Positions 7,571 to 13,964 are shown, counted from the stretch's first letter. The stretch is 17,879 nucleotides of DNA from an uncultured Bacilli bacterium (GCA_934102055.1 CAKOSE010000020.1:1-17879), one strand, 5' to 3'. Numbers and translations: made by a program. The notes: generated by a model from the sequence alone, not told the origin.

Positions 7571-7933
7571 TTATTTAAGTTTTCTTTTTTTAGAACTTTC
7601 TTCTAGATCTCTTGTGTTTTTATATTCATCTATTTCTGTTACTAGTTCTATTGAACCTTTACTATAGATTTCTGAGTCTTTTAGATCGTTCCACATCTCA
7701 TCATATATTTTTTTGAAGACTTTTTTTAGTTTTGATTCTGCTTTATAACTTAGGATTAAAATATTTTGTGGATATACAAGTAGGACTGTGTTTTTATCTT
7801 TTTCTTGAGCAATTAAGCTTTCTATTTCTTCTTTTAGAGGAAAGCCTTTTTCATCTTGGTTTAACTCTTTTGAATAAGAGTATTTTTTGTCTTTTTGATC
7901 AGATATTTTTGTAATTAGGTACTCTTCTTGCAT
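7571..7933 (-). CDS. Unknown protein in the nusA-infB operon, at the usual ylxQ position
   Basis: 120 aa from the ATG at 7933, which has AAGGAG nine bases upstream; the ATG at 7942 directly abuts that site. In Bacilli this place is usually held by YlxQ, an L7Ae-type RNA-binding protein, but I do not see an L7Ae pattern. The sequence is highly charged, with one hydrophobic strand (NTVLLVYPQNILILSY, about residues 48-63) and a Lys/Arg-rich C-terminus ending SSKKRKLK. It has no membrane segment. Tight spacing on both sides shows it is part of the operon, and the basic tail suggests, without proving, RNA or ribosome contact. Confidence 0.75.
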   Translation of the reverse strand: MQEEYLITKISDQKDKKYSYSKELNQDEKGFPLKEEIESLIAQEKDKNTVLLVYPQNILILSYKAESKLKKVFKKIYDEMWNDLKDSEIYSKGSIELVTEIDEYKNTRDLEESSKKRKLK

Positions 7934-7946
7934 ATAGGTCATCTCC

Positions 7947-8204
7947 TTATATTTTATTTATAAGTTCATCATAAATATTTTCTTCTATTTTTGTTTCTAG
8001 ATGCCTTTCTAAGATCTTTTTTTCTTGTGCCTTTTTTATTACTTCTTTATCTTTTTTTAGATATGCTCCTCTTCCGTTTGCTTTTCCTGTTTCGTCTACT
8101 ATTATGTTTCCTTCAGGGGTTCTTACTACTCTTATTAGTTCTTTTTTTGGATATTTTTCATTTGTTACTACACATGTTCTCATAGGAATTTTTTTTTGTT
8201 TCAT
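7947..8204 (-). CDS. ylxR: YlxR (DUF448) RNA-binding protein
   Basis: 85 aa. The family signature is clear: KIPMRTCVVTNEKYPKKELI near the N-terminus, then GNIIVDETGKANGRGAYL. YlxR is a small nucleic-acid-binding protein of the nusA operon; it has been reported to bind RNase P RNA and modulate it. The start is the ATG at 8204, with AGGTG six bases upstream. A GTG at 8213 lies inside that site and overlaps nusA. The gene starts one base after the nusA stop, so the two are coupled. Confidence 0.93.
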   Translation of the reverse strand: MKQKKIPMRTCVVTNEKYPKKELIRVVRTPEGNIIVDETGKANGRGAYLKKDKEVIKKAQEKKILERHLETKIEENIYDELINKI

Positions 8205-8205
8205 T

Positions 8206-9276
8206 TTATTCACCTACTTTAATATTTATGCCCATTTCCTTTACTTGTTCACTGTTTTTTACGTCTATTTTATATTTTGTTAAGCGTGATGCTAAGCGTA
8301 CATTTTGTCCTTTTTTACCTAGTGCTAGGGAGAAGTCGTCTCCGTCTGCGATTGCTAGTGCTTCTTGTTTTTTAGGATCTAGTATGTAAACTCTTATGTT
8401 TTTTGCAGGATTAAGTGCGTTTTTAATAAACTCTTCTTTGTCATCAGAGTATTTGATAATATCCAGTTTTTCTCCGGATAACTCTTTTATGATGTTTGCT
8501 ATTCTTGAACCTTTTTCTCCTATACAGCATCCTATTGGATCAATATTGGCATATTCTGAGTAAACTGCAACTTTACTACGGGAACCTGTATCTCTTGCAA
8601 CACCATATATCATTACTGAACCATCTGCTAGTTCTGGTATTTCTAGTTCGAATAGTCTTTTTACAAAGTTATAGTGTGCACGTGATAAAAGAATTATTGT
8701 TCCTTTATTGTTTGAGCTTACTTTTGTTACATAGGCTTTTATTGTAGAACCCATTACTATTTTTTCTTTTCCTATAAGTTCACTTTTGGGAAGAATACCA
8801 TTTGTTCTACCTAGATCAATATAATAATTGTTTTCATCTTCTAGGGAAACTATTCCTGAAACTAGTTCTCCTTCTTTATCTTGGAATTCTTCGATTAAAC
8901 TATTTCTTTCAGCTTCTCTTATCTTTTGTACTACAACTTGTTTAGCAGTAGAGGCTGCTACTCTACCAAAGTTATCTGGAGTTATTTCAGTATCTATTGT
9001 GTCTCCAAGTTCTAAAGTTTTATCTATCTTTTTAGCATCCTCTAAAGATATTTCTGTATCTTCATCTTCTACTTCTTCTACTACTGTTTTATAAGAATAA
9101 ATCTTTATATCTCCAGTTTCACGATTTATACTTACTTTAGCATTCGTTAAAGAATCAAAATTCTTTTTATATGCAGATAATAAAGCAAGTTCCATTGCTT
9201 CAAATATAATGTCACGATCTATATGTTTTTCTTTTTCGAGTAGATCAACTGCATTTAAAAACTCTTTTCCTTTCAT
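8206..9276 (-). CDS. nusA: Transcription elongation/termination factor NusA
   Basis: 356 aa, the short Gram-positive form without the acidic C-terminal repeats of E. coli NusA. It binds RNA polymerase and modulates pausing, termination and antitermination. Domains: polymerase-binding N-terminus (1-130), S1 (about 136-200, ending GTIILLSRAH), KH1 with GEKG at 253-256, and KH2 with GKKG at 320-323. Its ATG overlaps the rimP stop (TAATG). Confidence 0.97.
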   Translation of the reverse strand: MKGKEFLNAVDLLEKEKHIDRDIIFEAMELALLSAYKKNFDSLTNAKVSINRETGDIKIYSYKTVVEEVEDEDTEISLEDAKKIDKTLELGDTIDTEITPDNFGRVAASTAKQVVVQKIREAERNSLIEEFQDKEGELVSGIVSLEDENNYYIDLGRTNGILPKSELIGKEKIVMGSTIKAYVTKVSSNNKGTIILLSRAHYNFVKRLFELEIPELADGSVMIYGVARDTGSRSKVAVYSEYANIDPIGCCIGEKGSRIANIIKELSGEKLDIIKYSDDKEEFIKNALNPAKNIRVYILDPKKQEALAIADGDDFSLALGKKGQNVRLASRLTKYKIDVKNSEQVKEMGINIKVGE

Positions 9277-9515
9277 TATTTTACATCTCCTTTTTCTTTA
9301 CTTGATATATCTAAAAGATATTTATCCTTTATGATATCCTCTTCATCTAATATTTTATTAATTAATTTACTAGCAGTAGTTATCCTATCTAAATCAATTA
9401 AATCATCACTATCAAGTACTATGTACAAAGTATCTTTTTTAAACGTGATTTCATCTATTACTAAACCTATATCATTTAATGGTTTAGTAAGTATAAGTCT
9501 TAGTTTTTCTTCCAT
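9276..9515 (-). CDS. rimP: RimP N-terminal domain only (short ribosome maturation factor)
   Basis: 79 aa from the ATG at 9515, preceded by GAGGAGG; the frame extends to 9557, but that part lies in a hairpin leader without a ribosome site. RimP helps assemble the 30S subunit and normally has about 150 aa in two domains. Here only the N-terminal alpha/beta domain is present: LNDIGLVIDEITFKKDTLYI, DLDRITTASKLINKILDEED, then YLLDISSKEKG. The last is where the conserved LDVSSPG segment would be; the SPG and the whole SH3-like C-terminal domain are missing. The stop overlaps nusA, so the short form looks fixed rather than a sequencing artefact. Confidence 0.85.
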   Translation of the reverse strand: MEEKLRLILTKPLNDIGLVIDEITFKKDTLYIVLDSDDLIDLDRITTASKLINKILDEEDIIKDKYLLDISSKEKGDVK

Positions 9516-9540
9516 GATTACCTCCTCAAAAACGAAACAA

Positions 9541-9559
9541 AAGTGGGTTTTGCCCACTT
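9541..9559 (-). terminator. GC-rich hairpin in the rimP leader / after the reverse transcriptase
   Basis: AAGTGGG pairs with CCCACTT around a five-base loop; on the minus strand TTTTGTTTCGTTTTT follows. It can end the reverse-transcriptase transcript, but it also lies within the first bases of the rimP operon RNA. It may therefore act as an attenuator. Confidence 0.6.
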
Positions 9560-9571
9560 CGTTGTAATTAA

Positions 9572-9599
9572 ATTATATCATAAAATATATAAAAATCAA
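9572..9599 (-). promoter_or_regulatory. Promoter of the rimP-nusA operon
   Basis: TTGATT at 9594-9599, a 16-base spacer and TATAAT at 9572-9577 on the minus strand. The -10 box overlaps the stop codon of the reverse transcriptase. Initiation would be near 9565, just before the hairpin. Confidence 0.55.
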
Positions 9600-10655
9600 T
9601 AATTTAAGAAAAATATCTTTTAAATTATTGATTTTATAAGCATTTAAAAGATATATTCTTTTGTCTATGTTTTGTTTTAAGCAATAACTATTAGCATGCT
9701 TAATATGTCCCATATAAGAATTATAACTTAATATAAAACTTTTCATATCTAAAATGTTCTTGTTATACATATAATTCCAGATTTTTATCTTGTTATATAG
9801 TTTTTTCTTGAACTTATTATTTAGTAAAATATAATCTTCATAAATAATAAATCCTAAAAAACTACATCCTTCTTTACTTGGAAAATACTTACTTTTAGGA
9901 TTTAATTTTAACTTAAGTTTATCAAAAAGAAATCTTTCTATTAAACAATATATATTTCTAGCAGTACTTTTATCCTTAACTAATATAATAAAATCATCCA
10001 TGTATCTACAATAATACTTAATCTTTAAATTAAACTTAACATAATAATCAAGTTCAGTTAAATATATATTAGCAAAATACTGACTACTATAATTTCCAAT
10101 TGGAATGCCTTTATCTTTATATGAATAAATCATATTATAAGTAAACTTAAGCAAATATTTATCATTAATTTTTTTACTTAAAATATTAAATAGTATATCT
10201 TTGTTGATGCTTTCAAAAAACTTACTGATATCAAGTTTTATAATATAATAATCATTATATTTATTTCTCATTTTATTCATAAAATACTTTAAACGAAATA
10301 TAGCTTTATGAGTACCTTTATTTTCTATACAAGCATAACTATCATATATAAATCTAGGAACAAAAAATGGTTTTAAAAAGAACTCTACATACCAAGTTTG
10401 TACTACTCTATCAATAAAAGGTAAACATCTTATTACTCTTTTCTTTGGCTCATATATTATAAAGCTTTTATAAGTTTCTGCATTATAATTAAAAGTTGCA
10501 ATAGAATTAATTAAATTAATTAGATTAATTTCTAAATTATATTCAAAAGATAATACTTCAGATACATAACTTTTTCCTACTTTAGTTTTATTATAAGAAT
10601 ATAATAAATTAGAAAAAGTTAAATTCTTATAAAAACTATTTCTTATACTTTTCAT
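9573..10655 (-). CDS. Diversity-generating retroelement reverse transcriptase
   Basis: 360 aa, typical for DGR enzymes. It copies template-repeat RNA with frequent errors at adenines; the cDNA then replaces the variable repeat of a target gene. Reverse transcriptase motifs in order: YDSYACIENKGTHKAI (104-119), the first catalytic Asp in KLDISKFFESI (Asp142), GIPIGNYSSQ (183-192), the active site YMDD (218-221), and FLGFIIY further on. The GxxxSQ form of motif 4, in place of the QG of retron and group II intron enzymes, is the DGR hallmark. No maturase, endonuclease or integrase domain is seen. The start overlaps the end of the broken avd by 20 bases. I see no promoter directly upstream, so expression probably comes from read-through. 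All catalytic residues are present. Confidence 0.95.
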   Translation of the reverse strand: MKSIRNSFYKNLTFSNLLYSYNKTKVGKSYVSEVLSFEYNLEINLINLINSIATFNYNAETYKSFIIYEPKKRVIRCLPFIDRVVQTWYVEFFLKPFFVPRFIYDSYACIENKGTHKAIFRLKYFMNKMRNKYNDYYIIKLDISKFFESINKDILFNILSKKINDKYLLKFTYNMIYSYKDKGIPIGNYSSQYFANIYLTELDYYVKFNLKIKYYCRYMDDFIILVKDKSTARNIYCLIERFLFDKLKLKLNPKSKYFPSKEGCSFLGFIIYEDYILLNNKFKKKLYNKIKIWNYMYNKNILDMKSFILSYNSYMGHIKHANSYCLKQNIDKRIYLLNAYKINNLKDIFLKLLIFIYFMI

Positions 10656-10971
10656 ATAAACCTTTTCTTATGTTATCTATAATAGTTATTTTCTTACTAA
10701 AAGATAAATAATTCTTATTAGATATATACTTCATTTTATATGATATTCTATATAAAACAAGTAATACTTTTAAATTATTATCTAAATAATCTAAATATAA
10801 TACTTTATTAGTCTTTTAAAAATATATAATATTATTAAGTCCTAAACTTAAAGTATTTTTAATATCACAAACAATACCATTTTTCTCAGATCTTGGATAT
10901 TCAATACTTAAACTCTATACATAATATATTAAATCTACATATTTTTTATATAAATATAAATCATTTAACAT
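10636..10971 (-). pseudogene. avd: avd (DGR accessory variability determinant) with two in-frame nonsense codons
   Basis: From the ATG at 10971 (GAGGAGG upstream) the minus strand runs 112 codons in one frame to a TAG at 10636-10638, interrupted only by TAG at 10915-10917 (codon 19) and TAA at 10816-10818 (codon 52). Reading through gives an Avd-like four-helix bundle: NDLYLYKKYVDLIYYV at the N-terminus, SIEYPRSEKNGIVCDIKNTL, LDYLDNNLKVLLVLYRISYK, then KMKYISNKNYL. The YPxSEK segment and the KYISNKxY segment are typical of Avd. Avd normally forms a basic barrel that binds the reverse transcriptase and TR RNA and is required for homing in the Bordetella phage system. Because the frame is otherwise perfect and overlaps the reverse transcriptase start as in intact DGRs, inactivation is probably recent. 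All three stops are used elsewhere in the window, so recoding is unlikely. Confidence 0.85.
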
Positions 10972-10983
10972 AATACCTCCTCA

Positions 10984-11036
10984 AAAAAGATAAAAAGTTT
11001 TTAATGTTCAAAATAATTACTAATTAAAAACTTTTT
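10984..11036 (-). terminator. Strong hairpin with T run between TR and avd
   Basis: A perfect 14-bp stem (10992-11005 with 11023-11036) with a 17-base loop, followed on the minus strand by TATCTTTTTTGA. It would give the TR RNA a defined 3' end, and it reduces transcription into avd and the reverse transcriptase. The avd ribosome site begins only a few bases later, leaving no room for another promoter. Confidence 0.75.
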
Positions 11037-11119
11037 GATATATATTTAGTTCATATAGAACTAGGAATAAAACTTGAACTTATTATTCTTTTCATATTGT
11101 CCTTAAACAATTTTTAAAG

Positions 11120-11133
11120 CTATATTAATATAG
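11120..11133. repeat. Perfect 14-bp palindrome just after the template repeat
   Basis: CTATATTAATATAG, six bases beyond the 3' end of the TR on the coding strand. It may form a small hairpin in TR RNA. A second small inverted repeat (AGTTC/GAACT, 11048-11062) lies between it and the terminator. Confidence 0.6.
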
Positions 11134-11138
11134 TTCTT

Positions 11139-11276
11139 GGAGCGAGAGGAATTGTTGGAATTGGAATTGCCATTGTTGTTGTTAGAGTTGAACACCCCAG
11201 CATTTGCACCATTGTTATAGTTGCCCCCACGATTGAACCAAGGGTTGCTAGAGTTCGCAAGGTTAGAGTTATCGCT
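11139..11276 (-). repeat. DGR template repeat (TR)
   Basis: 138 bases that align without gaps to 11988-12125, the 3' end of the surface-protein gene. There are 21 differences. Nineteen are at positions where the coding strand of the TR has A (41 A in total); only two fall among the other 97 positions (plus-strand 11196, C to T, and 11202, A to G). Translated in the target frame, the TR encodes a string of Asn codons in a lectin-like frame: NPWFNRGGNYNNGANAGVF, then NSNNNNGNSNSNN. AAC/AAT codons are the usual DGR substrate because changes at both A's reach many amino acids. The last 13 coding bases (TTCCTCTCGCTCC) are identical in TR and VR, as expected for the initiation site of mutagenic homing. 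Confidence 0.95.
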
Positions 11277-11292
11277 TATAGTTTTATCCCTA

Positions 11293-11310
11293 TATCAATA
11301 TAAATTGATA
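11293..11310. repeat. Small inverted repeat just 5' of the TR
   Basis: TATCAAT pairs with ATTGATA around four bases, between the MSL stop codon and the TR. It could be a boundary structure of the TR RNA. Confidence 0.45.
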
Positions 11311-11312
11311 CC

Positions 11313-11723
11313 TTATAAATTTTCTAAAAAATTCCTTATATCTAAAAATAAAGAACTATTAACTTTTATTTTGGATACCATTAAATCATTTAATTTAGAT
11401 ATACTTTCATTAAAATTAATCTTATCTAAAGATTTATCTAAATAAAAACTATATTTATTATATATACAATCATAAATAATAAAATCATTAATACCATTTA
11501 TAACAATAGAACTAACACTACTTTTCTTTAAATACATTAATACCTTATTTAAATTTTCTTTAGGAAATCCAATAGTATATCTAGAACTAATCTTATAATT
11601 AAAAAAATAATTAATCATAAAAGCATCATAATCAAATGTTCTATAGAATTTACCATATTTTATTAAAATAACATGCTTGTTATATTGTTCTTTTAAATTT
11701 TTACTATACTCAGTTATAGTCAT
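11313..11723 (-). CDS. MutS-like (MSL) DGR accessory protein
   Basis: 136 aa with strong GGAGG six bases before the ATG at 11723. The order of motifs recalls the N-terminal mismatch-recognition domain I of MutS: an N-terminal helix with Tyr/Leu (YSKNLKEQYNKHVILIKYGK), KFYRTFDYDAFMINYFFNYK (where MutS has GDFYELFxxDA), then TIGFPKENLNKVLMYLKK (where MutS has GxPxHxxxxYLxKL). The Phe-x-Glu reader motif is not kept, and no clamp or ATPase domain follows. MSL proteins are reported as alternative accessory genes of some DGRs, mostly from gut bacteria and phages; their role is not established. Position directly before the TR, under its own promoter, supports this call. It may bind TR RNA or take part in homing (inference). 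Confidence 0.7.
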   Translation of the reverse strand: MTITEYSKNLKEQYNKHVILIKYGKFYRTFDYDAFMINYFFNYKISSRYTIGFPKENLNKVLMYLKKSSVSSIVINGINDFIIYDCIYNKYSFYLDKSLDKINFNESISKLNDLMVSKIKVNSSLFLDIRNFLENL

Positions 11724-11739
11724 AATTTACCTCCCATGT

Positions 11740-11768
11740 ATATAATATAACCCACACACACTTGTCAA
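11740..11768 (-). promoter_or_regulatory. Promoter of MSL and the TR RNA
   Basis: A consensus TTGACA at 11763-11768 on the minus strand, a 17- or 18-base spacer, and TTATAT/TATATA at 11739-11745. A transcript from here would carry MSL, then the TR, and end at the hairpin 10992-11036. Confidence 0.7.
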
Positions 11769-11818
11769 GAGGTAATAAAGAAAAAAATGAATTTCTATCA
11801 ATTATTAACAAAAGCAGA

Positions 11819-11859
11819 GTTTTCATAACAAAAGTATTAAACTTTTGTTATGGGAAAAC
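11819..11859. repeat. Perfect 11-bp hairpin upstream of the MSL promoter
   Basis: CATAACAAAAG (11824-11834) and CTTTTGTTATG (11842-11852) around seven bases, extended by GTTTT/AAAAC with a two-base bulge. There is no T run, so it is not a normal terminator. It lies between the target terminator and the MSL promoter. Confidence 0.6.
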
Positions 11860-11923
11860 TATTACTGTAACTCATAGTTTAGATGAAAATTATAGTTTAA
11901 TTTACATAGAAAAAATCTTATAA
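11852..11923 (+). pseudogene. Possible remnant of an ABC-transporter ATPase end
   Basis: The plus strand reads GKTITVTHSLDENYSLIYIE and KIL, then a stop. The THSLD part resembles the H-loop of ABC ATPases followed by a final strand. There is no start or upstream ATPase motif. It is short enough to be chance, so treat as weak. Confidence 0.2.
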
Positions 11924-11949
11924 AATTACTTATTCGTAATTTCATAAGA
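11910..11949 (-). terminator. Terminator of the DGR target gene
   Basis: A 14-pair stem with one mismatch (11916-11929 with 11936-11949) and a six-base loop, followed on the minus strand by TTTTTT. It lies 24 bases beyond the stop codon of the target gene. Confidence 0.8.
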
Positions 11950-11966
11950 CCTGTTATTCAGTTATC

Positions 11967-11983
11967 TAACACCTATGGTGTTA
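11967..11983. repeat. Hairpin immediately 3' of the variable repeat
   Basis: A seven-bp stem (TAACACC/GGTGTTA) with a three-base loop, only four bases beyond the VR and including the target stop codon. In studied DGRs a hairpin or cruciform just after the VR promotes homing. This structure is absent after the VR-like end of the second surface gene. Confidence 0.6.
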
Positions 11984-13964
11984 TTACGGAGCGAGAGGAA
12001 GTGCTGGAAGAGGAATTGCCATTGTAGTCGCGAGAGTAGAACACTCCAGCGACTGCACCATAGGAATAGATGCCCCCACGATTGAACCAAGGGCCGCTAG
12101 AGTACGCAAGGTTAGAGTAATCGCTATACCAACCATTAGTATCACTTTCATATACCTCTTTTATTCCATCTCCTAATTTACTTCTTTTTCTCGATGTATA
12201 ACTTGTGCTATAACTATATTTATCATAATATTTAGCATCCGGATATGTTGTAGTTGTGTAACCAGACATCCTAGGCATCATTGTTGTTTCATCAGTATTT
12301 ACTATGTTAGACATTGTATATTCATATGCTCCGCCACTCATGTCATACACTCCATAAATATTTTGTGTTGTTGATGCTACTTTACTCATATCTTTTGTTG
12401 TACTTTTTGTATTTGTATTATAATCAAGTAAATACCCATCATATGTATAGAATCCATAAGTATTATACTGTGTGGTTGATGTTTGATCTGTATATACTGT
12501 ATTTATTGCTGTTGAACCTCCTGGTGCTCCTCCACTTCTCCCGGTGTAATAACCTGAACTATTATTTATATTTACTTCTGTGCAAGTACCATCTGTACAT
12601 GTTCCATATTTTGAATGTGATAAGTATGCTACTGCTCCCCATTCCATGTTTTTTATCATATGAGTATCTGTTGATGTACTTAATCCATATTGATTACCAC
12701 TATTTTTCATTTTCATTATATTTGTTTCAAAGGAACTTACTGTTTGACTTCTTAAACTACTTAAATTTGGTTTTACTGTGATATTACTTATGGTTCCAGT
12801 AAGTTCAAACTTTCCTATCCAGAAGCCTTTTATTTCTTCATCTCCAAAAGTAAAGGCTGGATGGGTATATGTTTTATTGTTGCATGTATCATCTGTACAT
12901 GTAGTACTTCCTATCTTACATGTTTCTGACGGATTTCCATCTGTTCCTGATATGTTATCAGTACATGTTATTTCTCCTGTTTTTGATGTTCCTTCTTCCC
13001 ATGTTATTTCTATTTCTTGGGGACTACTTATTTTTGTCCCATCAGCATTATATTTCCATACTTTATATTTATATCTTGGGATCCATACTTGCATTGTTAG
13101 AATATCGTCCATTGGTATTTCCGTTCCTACACTTGCACTTTTATAAGTACTTCTGTTAGTTGATGATACTGTTACACTATTTGCCCACATTTTATTATTA
13201 TAATCATACCATTTGTTATTCTCATCTTGATTCTTTTCATCCGCCTTCTTCCATGAAGAACTACTTTCATCATAATAAACTGGTATCATTCCATCATCTA
13301 AGACCGGAACATTTGCACCACTTTTATCTAAATTTTCTGGTGTATATTCTGTTGCTTTTGCTTTTATATTTATTCTAAATTTATATTGATATTTTTTATT
13401 ATTTTCTTTTAGCTCTTTATACCAATTAGTAGCTTCTACGTCTTTATCTATCCATGCTTTTAATGTATATTTAGTGGTCATACTAGAGTTTTCTTTTGTA
13501 TGGTTATGTTTATCTGTATAAAGTTTAAAGTCTTCTAAATCACTTATTTTTGTTGGTTCTACTAGTGAATTACCATCTTTTTCTTCTAGATATACTTTTA
13601 TAGCACTTGGATCAAGTCCTGTGTAGGCTGTATCTACTACTAGGGGTTCTATTTCTATATCGTATGATAATGTTCTTATTAGTTCTGAAGTTGTAGTAAT
13701 TGCAAATTCAAACTTTGATCCTGTCTCTGTTTGTAGTTTTCCATCTTTATCACTTTTAGGAAGAGCATTTGTTAAGTTCATTTCATTTGTACTTTCTAAA
13801 TATGTTAAAGATATGTTTTCTCCTGCTGATATTACATTATCTTTACTACTGATATAACTCCATAATCCTCCTGCAAAGGATATTCCTACTACTATACACA
13901 TAAGTACAAAAACTGCACATATATTAAGTATTAACTTTTTATTCTTTATTATTTTCTCTTTCAT
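11973..13964 (-). CDS. DGR target: membrane-anchored TasA/camelysin-like protein with a C-type-lectin (FGE-like) variable domain
   Basis: 663 aa. Residues 11-32 are hydrophobic (signal or anchor), followed by an N-terminal region that starts like TasA/camelysin fibre proteins (VISAGENISLTYLESTNEM, 44-62). From about 225 a shared region begins with MIPVYYDE, including a Cys-rich loop (334-361). The C-terminal domain has formylglycine-generating-enzyme/C-type-lectin marks: GFWIGKFELTG (380-390), GVYDMSGGAYEYTM (538-551) and PWFNRGG (625-631). Residues 614-659 are encoded by the variable repeat, so the exposed ligand-binding face is what changes. The protein is probably held on the cell surface and binds a changing partner. 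Promoter at 13998-14026; the ATG has AGGT six bases upstream; terminator at 11910-11949. It ends in TAG inside a small hairpin. Confidence 0.9.
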   Translation of the reverse strand: MKEKIIKNKKLILNICAVFVLMCIVVGISFAGGLWSYISSKDNVISAGENISLTYLESTNEMNLTNALPKSDKDGKLQTETGSKFEFAITTTSELIRTLSYDIEIEPLVVDTAYTGLDPSAIKVYLEEKDGNSLVEPTKISDLEDFKLYTDKHNHTKENSSMTTKYTLKAWIDKDVEATNWYKELKENNKKYQYKFRINIKAKATEYTPENLDKSGANVPVLDDGMIPVYYDESSSSWKKADEKNQDENNKWYDYNNKMWANSVTVSSTNRSTYKSASVGTEIPMDDILTMQVWIPRYKYKVWKYNADGTKISSPQEIEITWEEGTSKTGEITCTDNISGTDGNPSETCKIGSTTCTDDTCNNKTYTHPAFTFGDEEIKGFWIGKFELTGTISNITVKPNLSSLRSQTVSSFETNIMKMKNSGNQYGLSTSTDTHMIKNMEWGAVAYLSHSKYGTCTDGTCTEVNINNSSGYYTGRSGGAPGGSTAINTVYTDQTSTTQYNTYGFYTYDGYLLDYNTNTKSTTKDMSKVASTTQNIYGVYDMSGGAYEYTMSNIVNTDETTMMPRMSGYTTTTYPDAKYYDKYSYSTSYTSRKRSKLGDGIKEVYESDTNGWYSDYSNLAYSSGPWFNRGGIYSYGAVAGVFYSRDYNGNSSSSTSSRSVITP
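11988..12125 (-). repeat. DGR variable repeat (VR1) at the 3' end of the target gene
   Basis: Ungapped partner of the TR at 11139-11276. Relative to the TR, Asn codons have become Tyr, Ser, Arg, Asp, Thr, Gly, Ile and Val, while the scaffold (NPWFNRGG-like positions, GVF, final SSRS) is kept. Nineteen changes are at TR adenines and two are not, so there has been at least one homing event plus slight drift in TR or VR. Confidence 0.95.
12151..12246. repeat. Scaffold segment shared with the second surface gene, copy 1
   Basis: 96 bases identical to 14579-14674 except for two positions. They encode the lectin-domain framework just before the VR (the DAKYYDKYSYSTSYTSRKRS region). Such strong DNA identity next to very different ends suggests recent duplication or gene conversion. 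Confidence 0.85.

Noticed and set aside
9573..10655. Retron or group II intron reverse transcriptase
   Set aside because: Motif 4 is GxxxSQ, not QG. There is no maturase domain, no msr/msd-like RNA and no intron ribozyme, and a TR/VR pair with A-specific changes is present.
10816..10917. An alternative genetic code reading TAG and TAA in avd as sense codons
   Set aside because: TAG ends the target gene, TAA ends nusA, rimP and others, and TGA ends infB, so all three work as stops in intact neighbours.
11221..11445. Plus-strand open frame over the TR and MSL
   Set aside because: It runs antisense through the template repeat and MSL, has no ribosome site and no recognisable protein pattern.
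12314..13378. Plus-strand open frames opposite the DGR target
   Set aside because: Antisense shadows of the surface-protein gene, rich in Tyr/Leu/His and without start signals.
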